From assembly GCF_009765985.1 (NCBI RefSeq), contig NZ_LMUM01000004.1, positions 62,001 through 126,000 of the forward strand: a stretch of DNA of 64,000 nt, given 5' to 3'. The stretch comes from Acidobacterium sp. S8 (GTDB lineage: Bacteria; Acidobacteriota; Terriglobia; Terriglobales; Acidobacteriaceae). Positions 18,289-28,027 of the stretch are shown piece by piece. How positions within the stretch are numbered: the stretch's first letter is position 1; the number at the start of each line of letters is the position of its first letter. The notes under the pieces are model-generated. The model searched no databases. It had not been told where the DNA came from and was given only the letters and a program-made list of their open reading frames with translations. The position numbers were made by a program, and so were the translations under genes.

Positions 18289-20983
18289 GCATCCGGGCTA
18301 CGCTGCGCTGCTGGTGGAAAGCTGTTGTGAATCGCAATCGCGTTCACAGTGAAGTCGATGAAGAGTTTCAGTTTCACATCGATGCTTACGTGCAGGACCT
18401 CGTCAGTCAGGGAATGACGCCTGAAGAAGCAGAGCGCAAAGCGCGTATCGAGCTTGGTCGGCCCGACACGCAGCACGAAAAATATAGAGATGCTATCGGC
18501 CTGCGAGCCTTCGACGAGTTGGGTGCCGACATTCGCTACGGTGCGCGTTCACTCTTCAAGAATCCGGGCTTTTCTGCGGTCGCCATTCTATCGCTGGCCC
18601 TCGGCATCGGCGCGACGACGGCGATGTTCAGCCTGATCTACGCAGTTCTCATACATCCCTTTCCTTATGCGGGTGCAGACCGCATCATGAATCCTGCGCT
18701 TGTCAACGAGGATCGTCCGGATGAGCGGCGCTGGTTCGCCATGTACCGATCGCAGTTCGAGACATTTGCGAAAGGTAAATCCATCGAAAGCCTGCTGGGA
18801 TTTAGGGCTGTCAACACAGAGCTGACGGGCAACGATCTTCCCGAAGATGTCTCAGCGCTCTATGTGACGGAGAACGCTGGTACGTTCTTTGGCGTGAACC
18901 CCCTGCTTGGGCGTTCGCTGCAGCCTTCGGACGCTCAGGGCGGAGGGCAGCCTGTAGCTGTGTTGAATTACAAATTCTGGCAGCGCCATTTTCGTGGTGA
19001 CCCGACAGTGATTGGTCGCTTCCTAAAGCTCGATAATGCGAATTACAACATCGTAGGCGTGATGCCGCGCGGGTTTGCTTTCAATGACACTACCGGCGTA
19101 GGCGATGTATATCTGCCCATAAGCCTTCTCCACGATACCGTGAACCCGCCCGTTCGTTGGCCGTATATTCCATGGGTCAAACTGAAAGCAGGCATTTCCC
19201 CAGTCGAGGCCAGCGCTGAGTTGAATGTGCTGGTGCACCAGTTCGCGAAGGAGAATCCGCACCCTTTTCCAAAGAAATTTCATCTGCAGCTTCAGCCCAT
19301 CATCGTTCCTTATGAACAGAACACCGGTCACACGCTAACGCTACTGCTCGCCGGAGTTTTGCTGCTCCTCGCTATCGGGTGTGCCAACTGCTCCATTCTT
19401 CTGCTTGCGCGCGGCGAAGCCCGTCAACACGAGCTAGCGGTGCGTAGCGCCATTGGAGCCAGCCGCTGGAGAATCATTCGACAACTTTTGGTGGAAGCGA
19501 TTGTCATCTCATTTTCCGGCGCGATACTGGGCGTAGCCGCTTCTTACTGGTTGGCGAACTTACCACTGCAGCTCTCGCCGAATTCTTTTCCGCCAGAATC
19601 GGTGATTCGCATCAACCTTCCTATCCTTGCGTTTTCTGTCGGACTGGCTCTTCTGTGTGGGTTGCTCTTCGGTTTGTTTCCGGCGCTGCGTTTGTCCCGT
19701 CCTGATCTGGCTCGCACCATGCAGGCAAGTCTTCGCCGGACTGCCGGGAATGGCAGCAAACGCAGGCTGAACATTCTCATCGCTGGCCAGATCGCTTTCA
19801 CCTTGTTACTGCTGGCCACGGCAGGAACGGCGATCGGCGCATTTCTCCATCTCGGCAAAGTTTCGCTTGGTTATGATCCGGAAAACGTCATGGGGGCGGC
19901 ATCGTGATGCACTGGAACAACCCCAATGACTGGAAGGGCATCGAGTCACGCGAAGGTCGAGCCGCCTTTGTCAGTCAAATTCGCCAGAAGATTGCGTCGA
20001 TCCCCGGAGTCATCTCAGTCGCTGTGGGTACAGATTCTACCCCACCGTACAGCGGTATAGCGCGTCCTGTGGAAATTTTCGGCAGGACAAGCAGTCAGGT
20101 ACAGGAGGCGCGTGTTCATCTCGTCAGCCCTGAATTCTTTTCGACGCTGCGAATTCCCCTGGCCGCCGGACGGCTCTGGGATCAAACAGAAAATGCTCGT
20201 GGCGATTCCGTTGCCATCGTGAATGAAGCCTTCGTGCAACAGTATTGGCCGAATGTAAATCCTCTCGGCCAGCAGTTTCGTATGCCCACACTGAAAGCGT
20301 CCGGATCGATAGAAAAGTCCTCTGAAGACAGCTTTGGCTGGCGGCAGGTGATAGGTGTCATTGCAGACCTGCGCAACGATGGTGTCGACCGGCCTGCCGT
20401 TCCCGCGGTGTATGTGCCATACACAACCTTCATGGCGCCATATGCTCAGTTCGACATACGCACGCAGGGCGAGCCGTTGGCATTGCTGCACTCCGTCAGG
20501 GAAGCTGTGCAAGCTGTCGCGCCCGATCAGCAGGTTTCCAATGGAGTGTCGGAGCTTAAAGATGACATCGAGCGCGATGCACAGTGGACCAGGCAGCGCC
20601 TCTTTTCCATTCTCTTCGGCTTCTTCTCCGGTATGGCGCTTATCCTTGCGCTTGTGGGGCTGTTCAGCGTCGTCTCTTACAGCGTCGCGCAAAGGACCTC
20701 CGAATTTGGCGTTCGCATAGCTCTCGGAGCCTCGCGACGGCATGTTTTATGGGTCGCGGCGCGCGTTGCTCTTCTGAGCGTCAGTACAGGCATTACGATA
20801 GGAATTCTGATCGATCTCTTTCTCGGGAAAATCCTGGCAAAGTGGATGGAAAACACGGGATTTGGCTCCCGCAGCCTTCTGGAAGCCACATTGCTGCTTT
20901 TCCTCTGTGCGATTGCCGCATGCCTGCTGCCTGCGCAGCGCGCCGCCTCCGTTCATCCGGTGGAAGCTTTACGTTACGAATAA
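18285..20983 (+). pseudogene. ADOP-type permease downstream of padR, single frameshift
   Basis: This encodes a full-length ADOP permease of about 899 residues if one base is restored. It starts MSIRATLRCWWKAVVNRNRV with an N-terminal ADOP soluble domain (EVDEEFQFHIDAYVQDLVSQ), then KNPGFSAVAILSLALGIGAT, a MacB-like periplasmic domain, central transmembrane segments around LLLLAIGCANCSILLLARGE, a second periplasmic domain and a final FtsX domain (EFGVRIALGASRRHVLWVAA) ending AASVHPVEALRYE. Near 19893 one base is missing in a G-rich stretch. The frame reads VMGAAS then stop, whereas the other frame gives IVMHWNNPNDWKGIESREGR. This may be a genuine lesion or a homopolymer sequence error. The ATGA overlap with padR shows they form one operon. 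There is no ABC ATPase nearby. Confidence 0.85.
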
Positions 20984-21041
20984 GCTGAAGAAACGTCTGT
21001 CGTCCAAACCGGGGGTGATCTTCGTCTAAGATGACAGACGA

Positions 21042-22259
21042 ATGATGTGGAGACGGACGCTCTCATACCTCGCCCTGCTGGGCGGGCTTTTATTCTCTTT
21101 CCCCCATGGGGCGTTTGCTGCTGCCGTGGATACCGATCCACTGAATCACGACCCGCAGGTGCGTGAAGCTTTTGACCGCTTCTACATCATGGATTACGAC
21201 GGGGCGATCGCTGGTTTTCAAAAGGTGCAGAGCGCGCATCCTAACGACCCCATCGCAACCGACTATCTGCTGTACACCATGCTCTTCAAAGAGCTGTATC
21301 GTCTCGATCTGCTCGACACCACGTTTTACGCCAACGATGGCTTTCTCACCGGGCGACATACCGTCATTGAAGACACGCAGGTGCGCGATCAGCTCAGAGC
21401 ACTGTCAGACAAAGCTGTCGGTCAGGCCACACAGCAACTCAAGGCCAACTCGAATGATATAAATGCGCTTTTTGCCCGTGGCTGGGCGAAGAGTCTTGAA
21501 GCGACCTATCTCGCCATGGTGGAGCGTGCGTTCAGTCCCGCGCTTAAGCTGGCAACGCAGGGACGCAGCGATCATGCTCAGGTTCTGAAGCTCGATCCGA
21601 ATTATGTGGATGCCAAGCTGGTCGTCGGCAACTACGAATACGTCATCGGAGCGCTTCCGCTGCCGTTCAAGATTCTCATGGGATTTGTAGGCATCCACGG
21701 CTCGAAGGCGACAGGCCTGGAGATGCTGCACGATGCAGCCGCGCGCGGCGTCATCACATCCGTAGAAGCGCGTGTCTGTCTCATGCTCTTTCTTCGGCGG
21801 GAAGCAAAATATCAGGAAGCGCTGCAAATCTCACAATCGCTGCTCACGCAGTATCCCCGCGACTTTCTCTTCCATCTCGAAGCAGCCAACCTGCAGAAAG
21901 ACGCAGGGCAGGGACTGACTGCGATTTCGACCTACCGCGAGGTAATAGCGCTGGCAAGAAAGCCGGGCTACTTTGTCACCACGCACCTCGAGCTGGTTTA
22001 TTTCGGTCTGGGCGACAGCCTGCGAGGGCAGCGGCTTTACGCCGATGCGGTCGAAGCCTTCCGTGAGGGAGCCGTGCAGCCTACCACCAGCCCTGAACTG
22101 AAACGCCGCTGTCTGCTTGCAGCCGGAGAGGTCTACGATCTGATGCACGACCACGACAAGGCCACGCAGCAGTATCAGGCTGTCATAGACGCTGGAAGCG
22201 AATCAGTGCAGGCCGATGTGGCGCGCAAGTATACGAAGGCCGCATATACAGGAAAGTAG
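21042..22259 (+). CDS. Exported TPR-containing protein
   Basis: The 405-residue protein is not assigned to a named family. It has an N-terminal signal peptide (MMWRRTLSYLALLGGLLFSF, cleavage near GAFA), then helical repeats of TPR type. AFDRFYIMDYDGAIAGFQKV begins the first unit, and QVLKLDPNYVDAKLVVGNYE, ALQISQSLLTQYPRDFLFHL and DAVEAFREGAVQPTTSPELK mark others. The last repeat contains DKATQQYQAVIDAG. It probably acts in the periplasm or outside the cell as a scaffold. It lies 27 bases upstream of another exported TPR protein with a zinc-peptidase motif, and the two are probably one operon. Its role is unknown. Confidence 0.8.
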   Translation: MMWRRTLSYLALLGGLLFSFPHGAFAAAVDTDPLNHDPQVREAFDRFYIMDYDGAIAGFQKVQSAHPNDPIATDYLLYTMLFKELYRLDLLDTTFYANDGFLTGRHTVIEDTQVRDQLRALSDKAVGQATQQLKANSNDINALFARGWAKSLEATYLAMVERAFSPALKLATQGRSDHAQVLKLDPNYVDAKLVVGNYEYVIGALPLPFKILMGFVGIHGSKATGLEMLHDAAARGVITSVEARVCLMLFLRREAKYQEALQISQSLLTQYPRDFLFHLEAANLQKDAGQGLTAISTYREVIALARKPGYFVTTHLELVYFGLGDSLRGQRLYADAVEAFREGAVQPTTSPELKRRCLLAAGEVYDLMHDHDKATQQYQAVIDAGSESVQADVARKYTKAAYTGK

Positions 22260-22285
22260 CCGCAAAATGATCTTGATGACTGGCG

Positions 22286-24145
22286 ATGTCGGCATTGCGT
22301 AATAGAACGGGGATGATCATGCTGTGCCTTGCGCTGTTCGTCGGTCAGGCGCAGGCGGCAGAAAATTGGGTGCAGGTACGGACGCCGCATTTTGTGGTGA
22401 CAACCAATGCGGGCGAGAAGCAGGGACGTCATATCGCCTCCCAGTTTGAGCAGATGCGGTGGGTCTTCCACACATTGTTTCCGAAGGCCGTCGTCGATCC
22501 GCCGGCTCCCATCGTTATCCTTGCGGTGAAGAATCAAAAAGATTTTCAAACACTTGAGCCCGAAGCTTATCTCGCGAAGGGGCAACTGCAGCTCGCGGGC
22601 TTTTTCCTTCGCGGTCCCGACAAGAATTACATCCTCGTTCGGCTCGACGCCTCAGGCGAGCATCCCTTTTCCACCGTCTATCACGAGTACACGCATCTGC
22701 TGAACAGCAAAGCCGAGGCATGGATGCCGATATGGCTCGATGAAGGATTAGCTGAATTTTTTCAGAATACCGAGATCGGCAACAAGCAGGTGACGCTGGG
22801 CGAGCCCAGTGCAGACGACATTCTTTTTCTCCGTCAGAACAGCACCATTCCGCTTCCGGTGCTGCTTAAGGTCGATCACGAATCGCCTTACTATCATCAG
22901 GAACAAAAGGGTTCTGTCTTTTACGCCGAATCGTGGGCGCTGACGCACTATCTGGAGATCAACGACTTCACCGCTCACACGCATCGGCTATCGGATTACT
23001 CAGAGCTCGTCCGCGGAGGAGAGGATTCGGTCACAGCGGCCGCAAAAGCATTCGGCGATCTGAAGCAGCTTCAAAACGCACTCTACGGATATATCCATCA
23101 GGGCAGTTACCAGCAATTCGTCATGCACAATAGCTCAGGATCAGTAGATGAAAACACCTTCACCGCCGTGCCCTTGTCTGCGAACGCAGCCGATGCGGTG
23201 CGCGCCGATTTTCTGGCATACGATGGCCGTGCGAAGGATGCCGAGACCCTCCTGGAACACATCTTGAGTGAAGATCCGAAGAATGGTCCGGCTCACGAGA
23301 CGATGGGTTACCTGCAATTTCGCCGGGGCGATCTGAAGGCGGCCCGCGACGCATACGAGCAGGCGGTGCAGCTTGATTCGCAGAGCTATTTGGCGCACTA
23401 CTACTACGCGGCCATTACCATTCAGCAGGGAAAAGTCGACCACCCCGAACAGGTGGAAGCCAGCTTGCGCGCTTCCATCAAGCTCAATCCGCAATTCGCG
23501 CCCGCATATGACAGCCTGGCAACCTTCTATGCCGCAAGGCAGGAAAAGCTAGAGGATGCTCATCTTCTCGAATTACAGGCAATCGCACTTGAGCCCGAGA
23601 ATTTTAACTACCGCCTGAATACGGCATTGATATTGGAAGAGCAGCAGAAGTATTCCAATGCTGAGCATGTGCTGAACGCCGCACTACCCCTGGCGAAATC
23701 CGCGGCTGAGACCTCTGCTGTACAGATGCGGCTCAAAAACCTGCAGGATTACGAAGCTGCCGCTGCGCAGTCGCAGTCGTCTGCTGCCCCGGCTTCGTCG
23801 GTGGCAACGCAGGCGGTCGCCTTATCCCACCCGGCGGGAGATGCCGCACCTCGCCACCCGACCGAAACGCCGCATGGGCCTACCCTGACGGCCAAGGGCG
23901 TCATCCGCGAGGTGCAGTGCAGCGGAGCCGCCGCGTTTGAGTTGAAGGTAAAGGGTCAGAGCAGCCCGGTCAGCGTCTATACCAACAATTACTTCAAGCT
24001 GGATTTCAGGGCGGCCAACTTCACTCCAAAAGGCGAGATTCATCCCTGCAGCGATCTGGACGGCATGCGCGCCGAAGTGAAGTATTTTGCAACTGCGGAC
24101 AAGACATCCGACGGTCAAATTGTTTCCATCGAACTCTGGAAATAG
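22286..24145 (+). CDS. Exported peptidase-MA-like (DUF1570-type) protein with TPR repeats
   Basis: The 619-residue protein has a signal peptide (MIMLCLALFVGQAQAA, after nine extra residues if the first ATG is used; an in-frame ATG at 22313 is an alternative). Residues about 30-230 form a gluzincin-like domain with STVYHEYTHLLNSKAEAWMP, an HExxH zinc-peptidase motif. It is followed by WLDEGLAEFF, whose Glu is the expected third ligand. TPR-like repeats follow from about residue 290 (HETMGYLQFRRGDLKAARDA and ASLRASIKLNPQFAPAYDSL). The C-terminal 100 residues (ATQAVALSHPAGDAAPRHPT onward) are a low-complexity linker and a small beta domain. It is probably periplasmic. The substrate is unknown. 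Confidence 0.83.
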   Translation: MSALRNRTGMIMLCLALFVGQAQAAENWVQVRTPHFVVTTNAGEKQGRHIASQFEQMRWVFHTLFPKAVVDPPAPIVILAVKNQKDFQTLEPEAYLAKGQLQLAGFFLRGPDKNYILVRLDASGEHPFSTVYHEYTHLLNSKAEAWMPIWLDEGLAEFFQNTEIGNKQVTLGEPSADDILFLRQNSTIPLPVLLKVDHESPYYHQEQKGSVFYAESWALTHYLEINDFTAHTHRLSDYSELVRGGEDSVTAAAKAFGDLKQLQNALYGYIHQGSYQQFVMHNSSGSVDENTFTAVPLSANAADAVRADFLAYDGRAKDAETLLEHILSEDPKNGPAHETMGYLQFRRGDLKAARDAYEQAVQLDSQSYLAHYYYAAITIQQGKVDHPEQVEASLRASIKLNPQFAPAYDSLATFYAARQEKLEDAHLLELQAIALEPENFNYRLNTALILEEQQKYSNAEHVLNAALPLAKSAAETSAVQMRLKNLQDYEAAAAQSQSSAAPASSVATQAVALSHPAGDAAPRHPTETPHGPTLTAKGVIREVQCSGAAAFELKVKGQSSPVSVYTNNYFKLDFRAANFTPKGEIHPCSDLDGMRAEVKYFATADKTSDGQIVSIELWK

Positions 24146-24203
24146 TGGAACCGCGCGGAACAAGATTGCGTAGAATCTGAAGGGGAAGAAAAGGAGCAGG
24201 CAA

Positions 24204-24539
24204 ATGGCAGTATTTTGCAGCAACTGCGGCAAGTCACTTGGCGACGAGGCGCGTTTCTGTTCGGGATGTGGGCGACCGATCTATGCCACTCAGCCGCCTG
24301 TATTTGTGCAGACTCGGCTGATCCGTCCCCGTGAAGGACGCATGGTTGCCGGAGTGTGCCAGGGACTGGCAAACAATTATCACTGGGACGTGGTCTGGGT
24401 GCGTGTCATCACCGTGCTGGCGACCATCTTTTCCAGCGGAGCCGGGCTGATTGCTTACATCGTCTTCTGGCTGGTTATGCCGGAAGAACCGCTTGCGTTG
24501 CCACCTGTCACCACCTACACGCAGACAAACGGCAGCTAG
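24204..24539 (+). CDS. PspC-domain protein with N-terminal zinc ribbon
   Basis: The 111-residue protein combines an N-terminal zinc ribbon (CSNCGK at residues 5-10 and CSGCGR at 19-24) with a PspC domain (RPREGRMVAGVCQGLANNYH, then VRVITVLATIFSSGAGLIAY and IVFWLVMPEE). PspC proteins act in envelope-stress signalling in enterobacteria, but many standalone PspC-domain proteins have no assigned role. The start has AAAAGGAGCA 14 to 5 bases upstream. It is the first of three closely spaced genes (3 bases to the hydrolase, 50 to the next). The fusion of zinc ribbon and PspC is common in Acidobacteriota. Confidence 0.9.
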   Translation: MAVFCSNCGKSLGDEARFCSGCGRPIYATQPPVFVQTRLIRPREGRMVAGVCQGLANNYHWDVVWVRVITVLATIFSSGAGLIAYIVFWLVMPEEPLALPPVTTYTQTNGS

Positions 24540-24542
24540 TCT

Positions 24543-25349
24543 GTGTTTTATCGCTCCGGCGGTACAAAACTTTTCGCAGAAACCGTGGGTGAGGGGCAGG
24601 AGATCATCCTGCTCCACCCCACACCGGTGCATCATGCCTTCTGGCTGCCGGTAGCCGAGATGCTTGCTCAGCACTACCGTGTCATCCTGCCCGATCTACG
24701 CGGCCATGGCCAATCCGAAGCCGGAGAAGGCCCCATCACGGTAGAAAAAATCGCGGAAGATATTGAGCGCCTGATGAATGAGCTTGAGATCGGCAAAGCC
24801 ATGTTTGCCGGATGCTCTGTCGGAGGCTACACACTCTACGAATTATGGCGGCGCATGCCCCAGCGCATCAGCGCGCTGGCCTTTTGCAGCAGCAGGCCGC
24901 AGGGTGATGCTGATGCCAACCGCGCAAAACGGCAGGAGTGGATCGAGATCATCCGCCAGCGCGGCGCCGGAGATTTTTTCGAGATCATGTTGAACAGCCT
25001 TATCGGGCCGACAGCGCGCAGCCGCTTCCCGCAGAAAATGAGCGAGGCGCGGGAGTGGATGCAAACCATGCGTCCCGAAGCAGTTATCGCCATGCAGCAG
25101 GGTCTCGCCGCCCGTCCTGATTCGGTGGCGACTGCGAGGACTATCCGCGTGCCCACATGCGTAGTGGCAGCAGCCGAAGACAGCGGCAGCACCGTCGAAG
25201 ATATGAAGCTGCTGACCGAGCAGATTCGCAATGGAGGATACGGAGCAGAGTTCCATGTGCTGCCCGATGCCGGCCATTATGCCCCATGGGAGCAGCCGGA
25301 AACCGTTGGCCCGATCCTGCGCCGCTTTTTTGATTCAGTCGTTGGCTGA
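24543..25349 (+). CDS. Alpha/beta hydrolase
   Basis: The 268-residue protein has an alpha/beta-hydrolase fold: LLHPTPVHHAFWLPVAEMLA (oxyanion region, with HPTP in place of the usual HGxP), VILPDLRGHGQSE, then AGCSVGGYTLYELWRR with the nucleophile Ser in G-x-S-x-G (GCSVG). A probable acid Asp is in VVAAAEDSGSTVEDM, and the His is in LPDAGHYAPWEQPE. It starts at GTG (24543), three bases after the pspC stop, so it is likely co-translated. There is no signal peptide, so it is cytoplasmic. The substrate cannot be read from sequence. The motifs fit esterase, lactonase or C-C hydrolase members. Confidence 0.88.
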   Translation: MFYRSGGTKLFAETVGEGQEIILLHPTPVHHAFWLPVAEMLAQHYRVILPDLRGHGQSEAGEGPITVEKIAEDIERLMNELEIGKAMFAGCSVGGYTLYELWRRMPQRISALAFCSSRPQGDADANRAKRQEWIEIIRQRGAGDFFEIMLNSLIGPTARSRFPQKMSEAREWMQTMRPEAVIAMQQGLAARPDSVATARTIRVPTCVVAAAEDSGSTVEDMKLLTEQIRNGGYGAEFHVLPDAGHYAPWEQPETVGPILRRFFDSVVG

Positions 25350-25399
25350 CGGGGAACTTCAACGGGGTCTCCTGCGTACTGAAACCTTGAGGAGTGGCC

Positions 25400-25885
25400 A
25401 TGTCACGTCGTTGGCTCTATCTGTGCTTCATCTTTTTGCTGGCAACGGTCTGCGCATCGCGTGCGCATGCGTCTACTGACCGCGTTTCCTTCCTGCACGA
25501 CATTGTGGTCGACAACGGTGAGGAAGCCGATGACGCCGTATGCTTCCTCTGCTCTATCCGCGTCAACGGGGGCAAGGTGAATGGCGACGCCGTAGCCTTT
25601 CTCGGCAGTATTCATCTCGACGGCGAAATCAGCGGTGACGTTGTTTCATTCCTGGGAGAGGTATCACTGCGCGACCAGTCTCACATCGGCGGCGACTGCG
25701 TGGTCTTCGGTGGTCCGCTTCGCACAGACGGGCACGCCTCGATCGACGGAAGCCGGGTGAATTTCCCTTTCCTGCTGATCATGATGCCGTTCGTCATACT
25801 GGCATTGCTGATTTATGGAATCGTCTCGCTCTTCCGCCGCAGGCGCTACGCCGCTTATCCTATGCCGCCACCGCCCATGCGGTAA
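25400..25885 (+). CDS. Exported bactofilin-like membrane protein
   Basis: The 161-residue protein has a signal peptide (residues 1-25, SRRWLYLCFIFLLATVCASR), a repetitive beta region and a C-terminal membrane helix (residues about 117-137, FPFLLIMMPFVILALLIYGI) followed by basic residues. The middle shows short repeats of about 10-20 residues with the pattern G-x-(V/I)-x-G-D-x-V-x-F-L-G (NGDAVAFLGSIHLDGEISGD, VVSFLGEVSLRDQSHIGGDC). These suggest a parallel beta-helix of the bactofilin/polymer-forming kind. The start was set at ATG 25400 because GAGGAG sits just upstream at about 25388. It is third in the pspC unit. No enzymatic motif is seen. Confidence 0.78.
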   Translation: MSRRWLYLCFIFLLATVCASRAHASTDRVSFLHDIVVDNGEEADDAVCFLCSIRVNGGKVNGDAVAFLGSIHLDGEISGDVVSFLGEVSLRDQSHIGGDCVVFGGPLRTDGHASIDGSRVNFPFLLIMMPFVILALLIYGIVSLFRRRRYAAYPMPPPPMR

Positions 25886-25956
25886 TACAGCTAGCTGGAC
25901 TCAAAATGGAAAGATAGTTAGGCTCGAAGCAATACTTCTTTTCATTTTGAGGCCGC

Positions 25957-27234
25957 TTGATTTCGACACGCCCCTTCGCCTATCCCGCCACTCAATCTCC
26001 GCTTGCCTGCGATGGCGTAGCGCTCGATGCGCTGGCTAAAAAGTACGGCACGCCCCTGTACGTCTATTCCGCCAATCAGATTCTTACCCGGCTGCAGCTC
26101 TTTCAAAAAGCATTTGAGACCATACCGCATCTCGTCTGCTATTCAGTGAAGGCCAACTCTGCGCTGGCTATTCTTAAGCTGCTCGACGCACATGGAGCAG
26201 GCTTTGACATCGTCTCCTGCGGCGAGCTGGAGCGTATTCTGCGCGTCAACCGCAAGGCTGCGCAGCGCGTCGTATTTTCCGGAGTAGGCAAGACCGCCGC
26301 TGAAATCGATCTCGCCCTTCGTTCCGGCATCCTCATCTTCAACGTGGAAAGCGCAGGCGAGCTCGACCTGCTGGCCGAGCGCACGAGCAAGCTGCGCAAA
26401 CGCGCCCGCATCGCTCTGCGCGTCAATCCCGATGTTTTCGCCGAAACGCACCCATATATTTCTACAGGTCTGCGCGAGCACAAATTTGGAATCGATATTC
26501 GCCAGGCACGCACCGTTTATAAGACAGCCGCGAAGCAAAAATATCTCGATCCCGCCGGAGTCAGCGTGCACATCGGCTCGCAGATTCGCAGCACCGACCC
26601 TTTCGGCGCGGCAGCCGAAAGAGTGGCGCAACTTGTGCTTGATCTACGCAAGGATGGTCTGCCAATCAACTCCGTAGATGTAGGCGGCGGCCTTGGCATC
26701 GAATATCACAGCGATCACACTTTCGAACCCGAAGCAAAGATGCAGCAGTATGCTGACGCTCTGCTGAAGGCGCTCGGTCCCATCGAAGGACTTCAATTGC
26801 TGCTCGAACCGGGCCGCTTCATCGTGGCCCAGGCAGGTGCGCTGCTCACACGCGTTCTCTATGTAAAGAAAAACGGCGAGAAGACTTTCGTTGTAACCGA
26901 CGCAGCCATGAACGATCTCATTCGTCCGGCGCTCTATCAGGCCTACCACGACATCGTTCCCGTAGTTCGCCGCAAAGGTGCTCGCAAAAAAGCCGTCGAC
27001 GTGGTGGGACCGGTTTGCGAAACGGGAGATTTCTTCGCTCGCGACAGGGAACTGCCCGAACTGAAACCCGGAGAACTCGTCGCCATCCTCGACACCGGAG
27101 CCTACGGCCTTTCGCTCAGCTCAAACTACAATTCGCGTCCGCGACCGGCAGAAGTGCTGGTCGAAGGCAAACGCGCTCGTCTCATCCGTCGCCGCGAGAC
27201 GATAGATGATCTGCTTGCAGCAGAGAAAATGTAG
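25957..27234 (+). CDS. lysA: Diaminopimelate decarboxylase
   Basis: LysA makes lysine from meso-diaminopimelate. The 425-residue fold-type III PLP enzyme shows YGTPLYVYSANQILTR, the PLP lysine in LVCYSVKANSALAIL, DIVSCGELERILRV and the VHIGSQI block. GGGLGIEYHSDHTF is the glycine-rich phosphate loop, followed by LLEPGRFIVAQAGALLTRVL, and the C-terminal CETGDFFARDRELPELKPGE contains the active-site Cys and Glu. It starts at TTG (25957), with GAGG four bases upstream. No in-frame ATG gives a complete N-terminus. Length and motifs are typical. Confidence 0.95.
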   Translation: MISTRPFAYPATQSPLACDGVALDALAKKYGTPLYVYSANQILTRLQLFQKAFETIPHLVCYSVKANSALAILKLLDAHGAGFDIVSCGELERILRVNRKAAQRVVFSGVGKTAAEIDLALRSGILIFNVESAGELDLLAERTSKLRKRARIALRVNPDVFAETHPYISTGLREHKFGIDIRQARTVYKTAAKQKYLDPAGVSVHIGSQIRSTDPFGAAAERVAQLVLDLRKDGLPINSVDVGGGLGIEYHSDHTFEPEAKMQQYADALLKALGPIEGLQLLLEPGRFIVAQAGALLTRVLYVKKNGEKTFVVTDAAMNDLIRPALYQAYHDIVPVVRRKGARKKAVDVVGPVCETGDFFARDRELPELKPGELVAILDTGAYGLSLSSNYNSRPRPAEVLVEGKRARLIRRRETIDDLLAAEKM

Positions 27235-27309
27235 CCGGCGTCTTCCGCAAAGAAAGGATCTGTCTATTCGCCGCGCTCTGAATGACAATGCAGTGAGATT
27301 CTTCTGGAA

Positions 27310-27849
27310 TTACTTCACGCCCTTCGCCGGATTCCAGGAGCCTTGTTCCTTGCGAATGTAGACAATCTGCCCGACGTGATAAGCGTTATGCGCGCCGATA
27401 TGCGCAATCAGGGAAGCGTTGGCCGCGATTTTCTGGTCATCGGCTGCTTCCACGGCTTTCTCCCATTCGGTGAGCACTTCATCGAGCTGCTTGACCAGCT
27501 CCGGCCAGCTTTTGCTGTCAAAGCTGTTGAAAGTCTCATCGTTATTGCCGCTGAATTTTGGTAGGGGCTTGTCTTCAAATTGAGCCAGCGAATGCCGGTC
27601 CCAGAAAATCAGGTGCGCCGTCAGTTGTCCGATAGAGTGATTGTCTTTCCCGCTCTTCCAGCTTGCCTGTTCTGGCGTGATGCCCTCTACCGCAAGATTC
27701 GCTGGCGCAAACCAGTCCTCCTGGTTATGCGTCGTGCGTAGCTGTTCCAATAGCACTCCCTTCAGCGTTGTAGGTTTCGGGCTTGGCTGATTCTGGGCAT
27801 AAGCACCGGATGCAAGCAACGCGGCAAGCAGACAGACGGCATATTTCAT
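27310..27849 (-). CDS. Exported DinB-like protein
   Basis: The 179-residue protein has a signal peptide (MKYAVCLLAALLASGAYAQ) and then a DinB-type four-helix bundle: EQLRTTHNQEDWFAPANLAV, DNHSIGQLTAHLIFWDRHSL and AHIGAHNAYHVGQIVYIRKE. The helix-bundle His residues expected to bind metal are present in HLIFWD, HNAYH and upstream. DinB-like enzymes are usually cytoplasmic (thiol- or damage-related), so the export signal is unusual. The ATG is supported by GGAG in the leader. The metal-binding activity is inferred. Confidence 0.82.
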   Translation of the reverse strand: MKYAVCLLAALLASGAYAQNQPSPKPTTLKGVLLEQLRTTHNQEDWFAPANLAVEGITPEQASWKSGKDNHSIGQLTAHLIFWDRHSLAQFEDKPLPKFSGNNDETFNSFDSKSWPELVKQLDEVLTEWEKAVEAADDQKIAANASLIAHIGAHNAYHVGQIVYIRKEQGSWNPAKGVK

Positions 27850-28027
27850 TTTGAACAGGTCTCCTCGAAAAATATCCTGCGCAAGCGTAGCTCCGAAAAT
27901 AACAATCCTGCGGGTCTTCCGGTAAGGCGTTTGCGTACTGGGATAAGTAGTAGTTTTTCGTCTACAATCCGGTGGTCAGACCAGATAGTTCAAAAAAACA
28001 TTGAAATACAGGAAGGATTTCCAAGGA

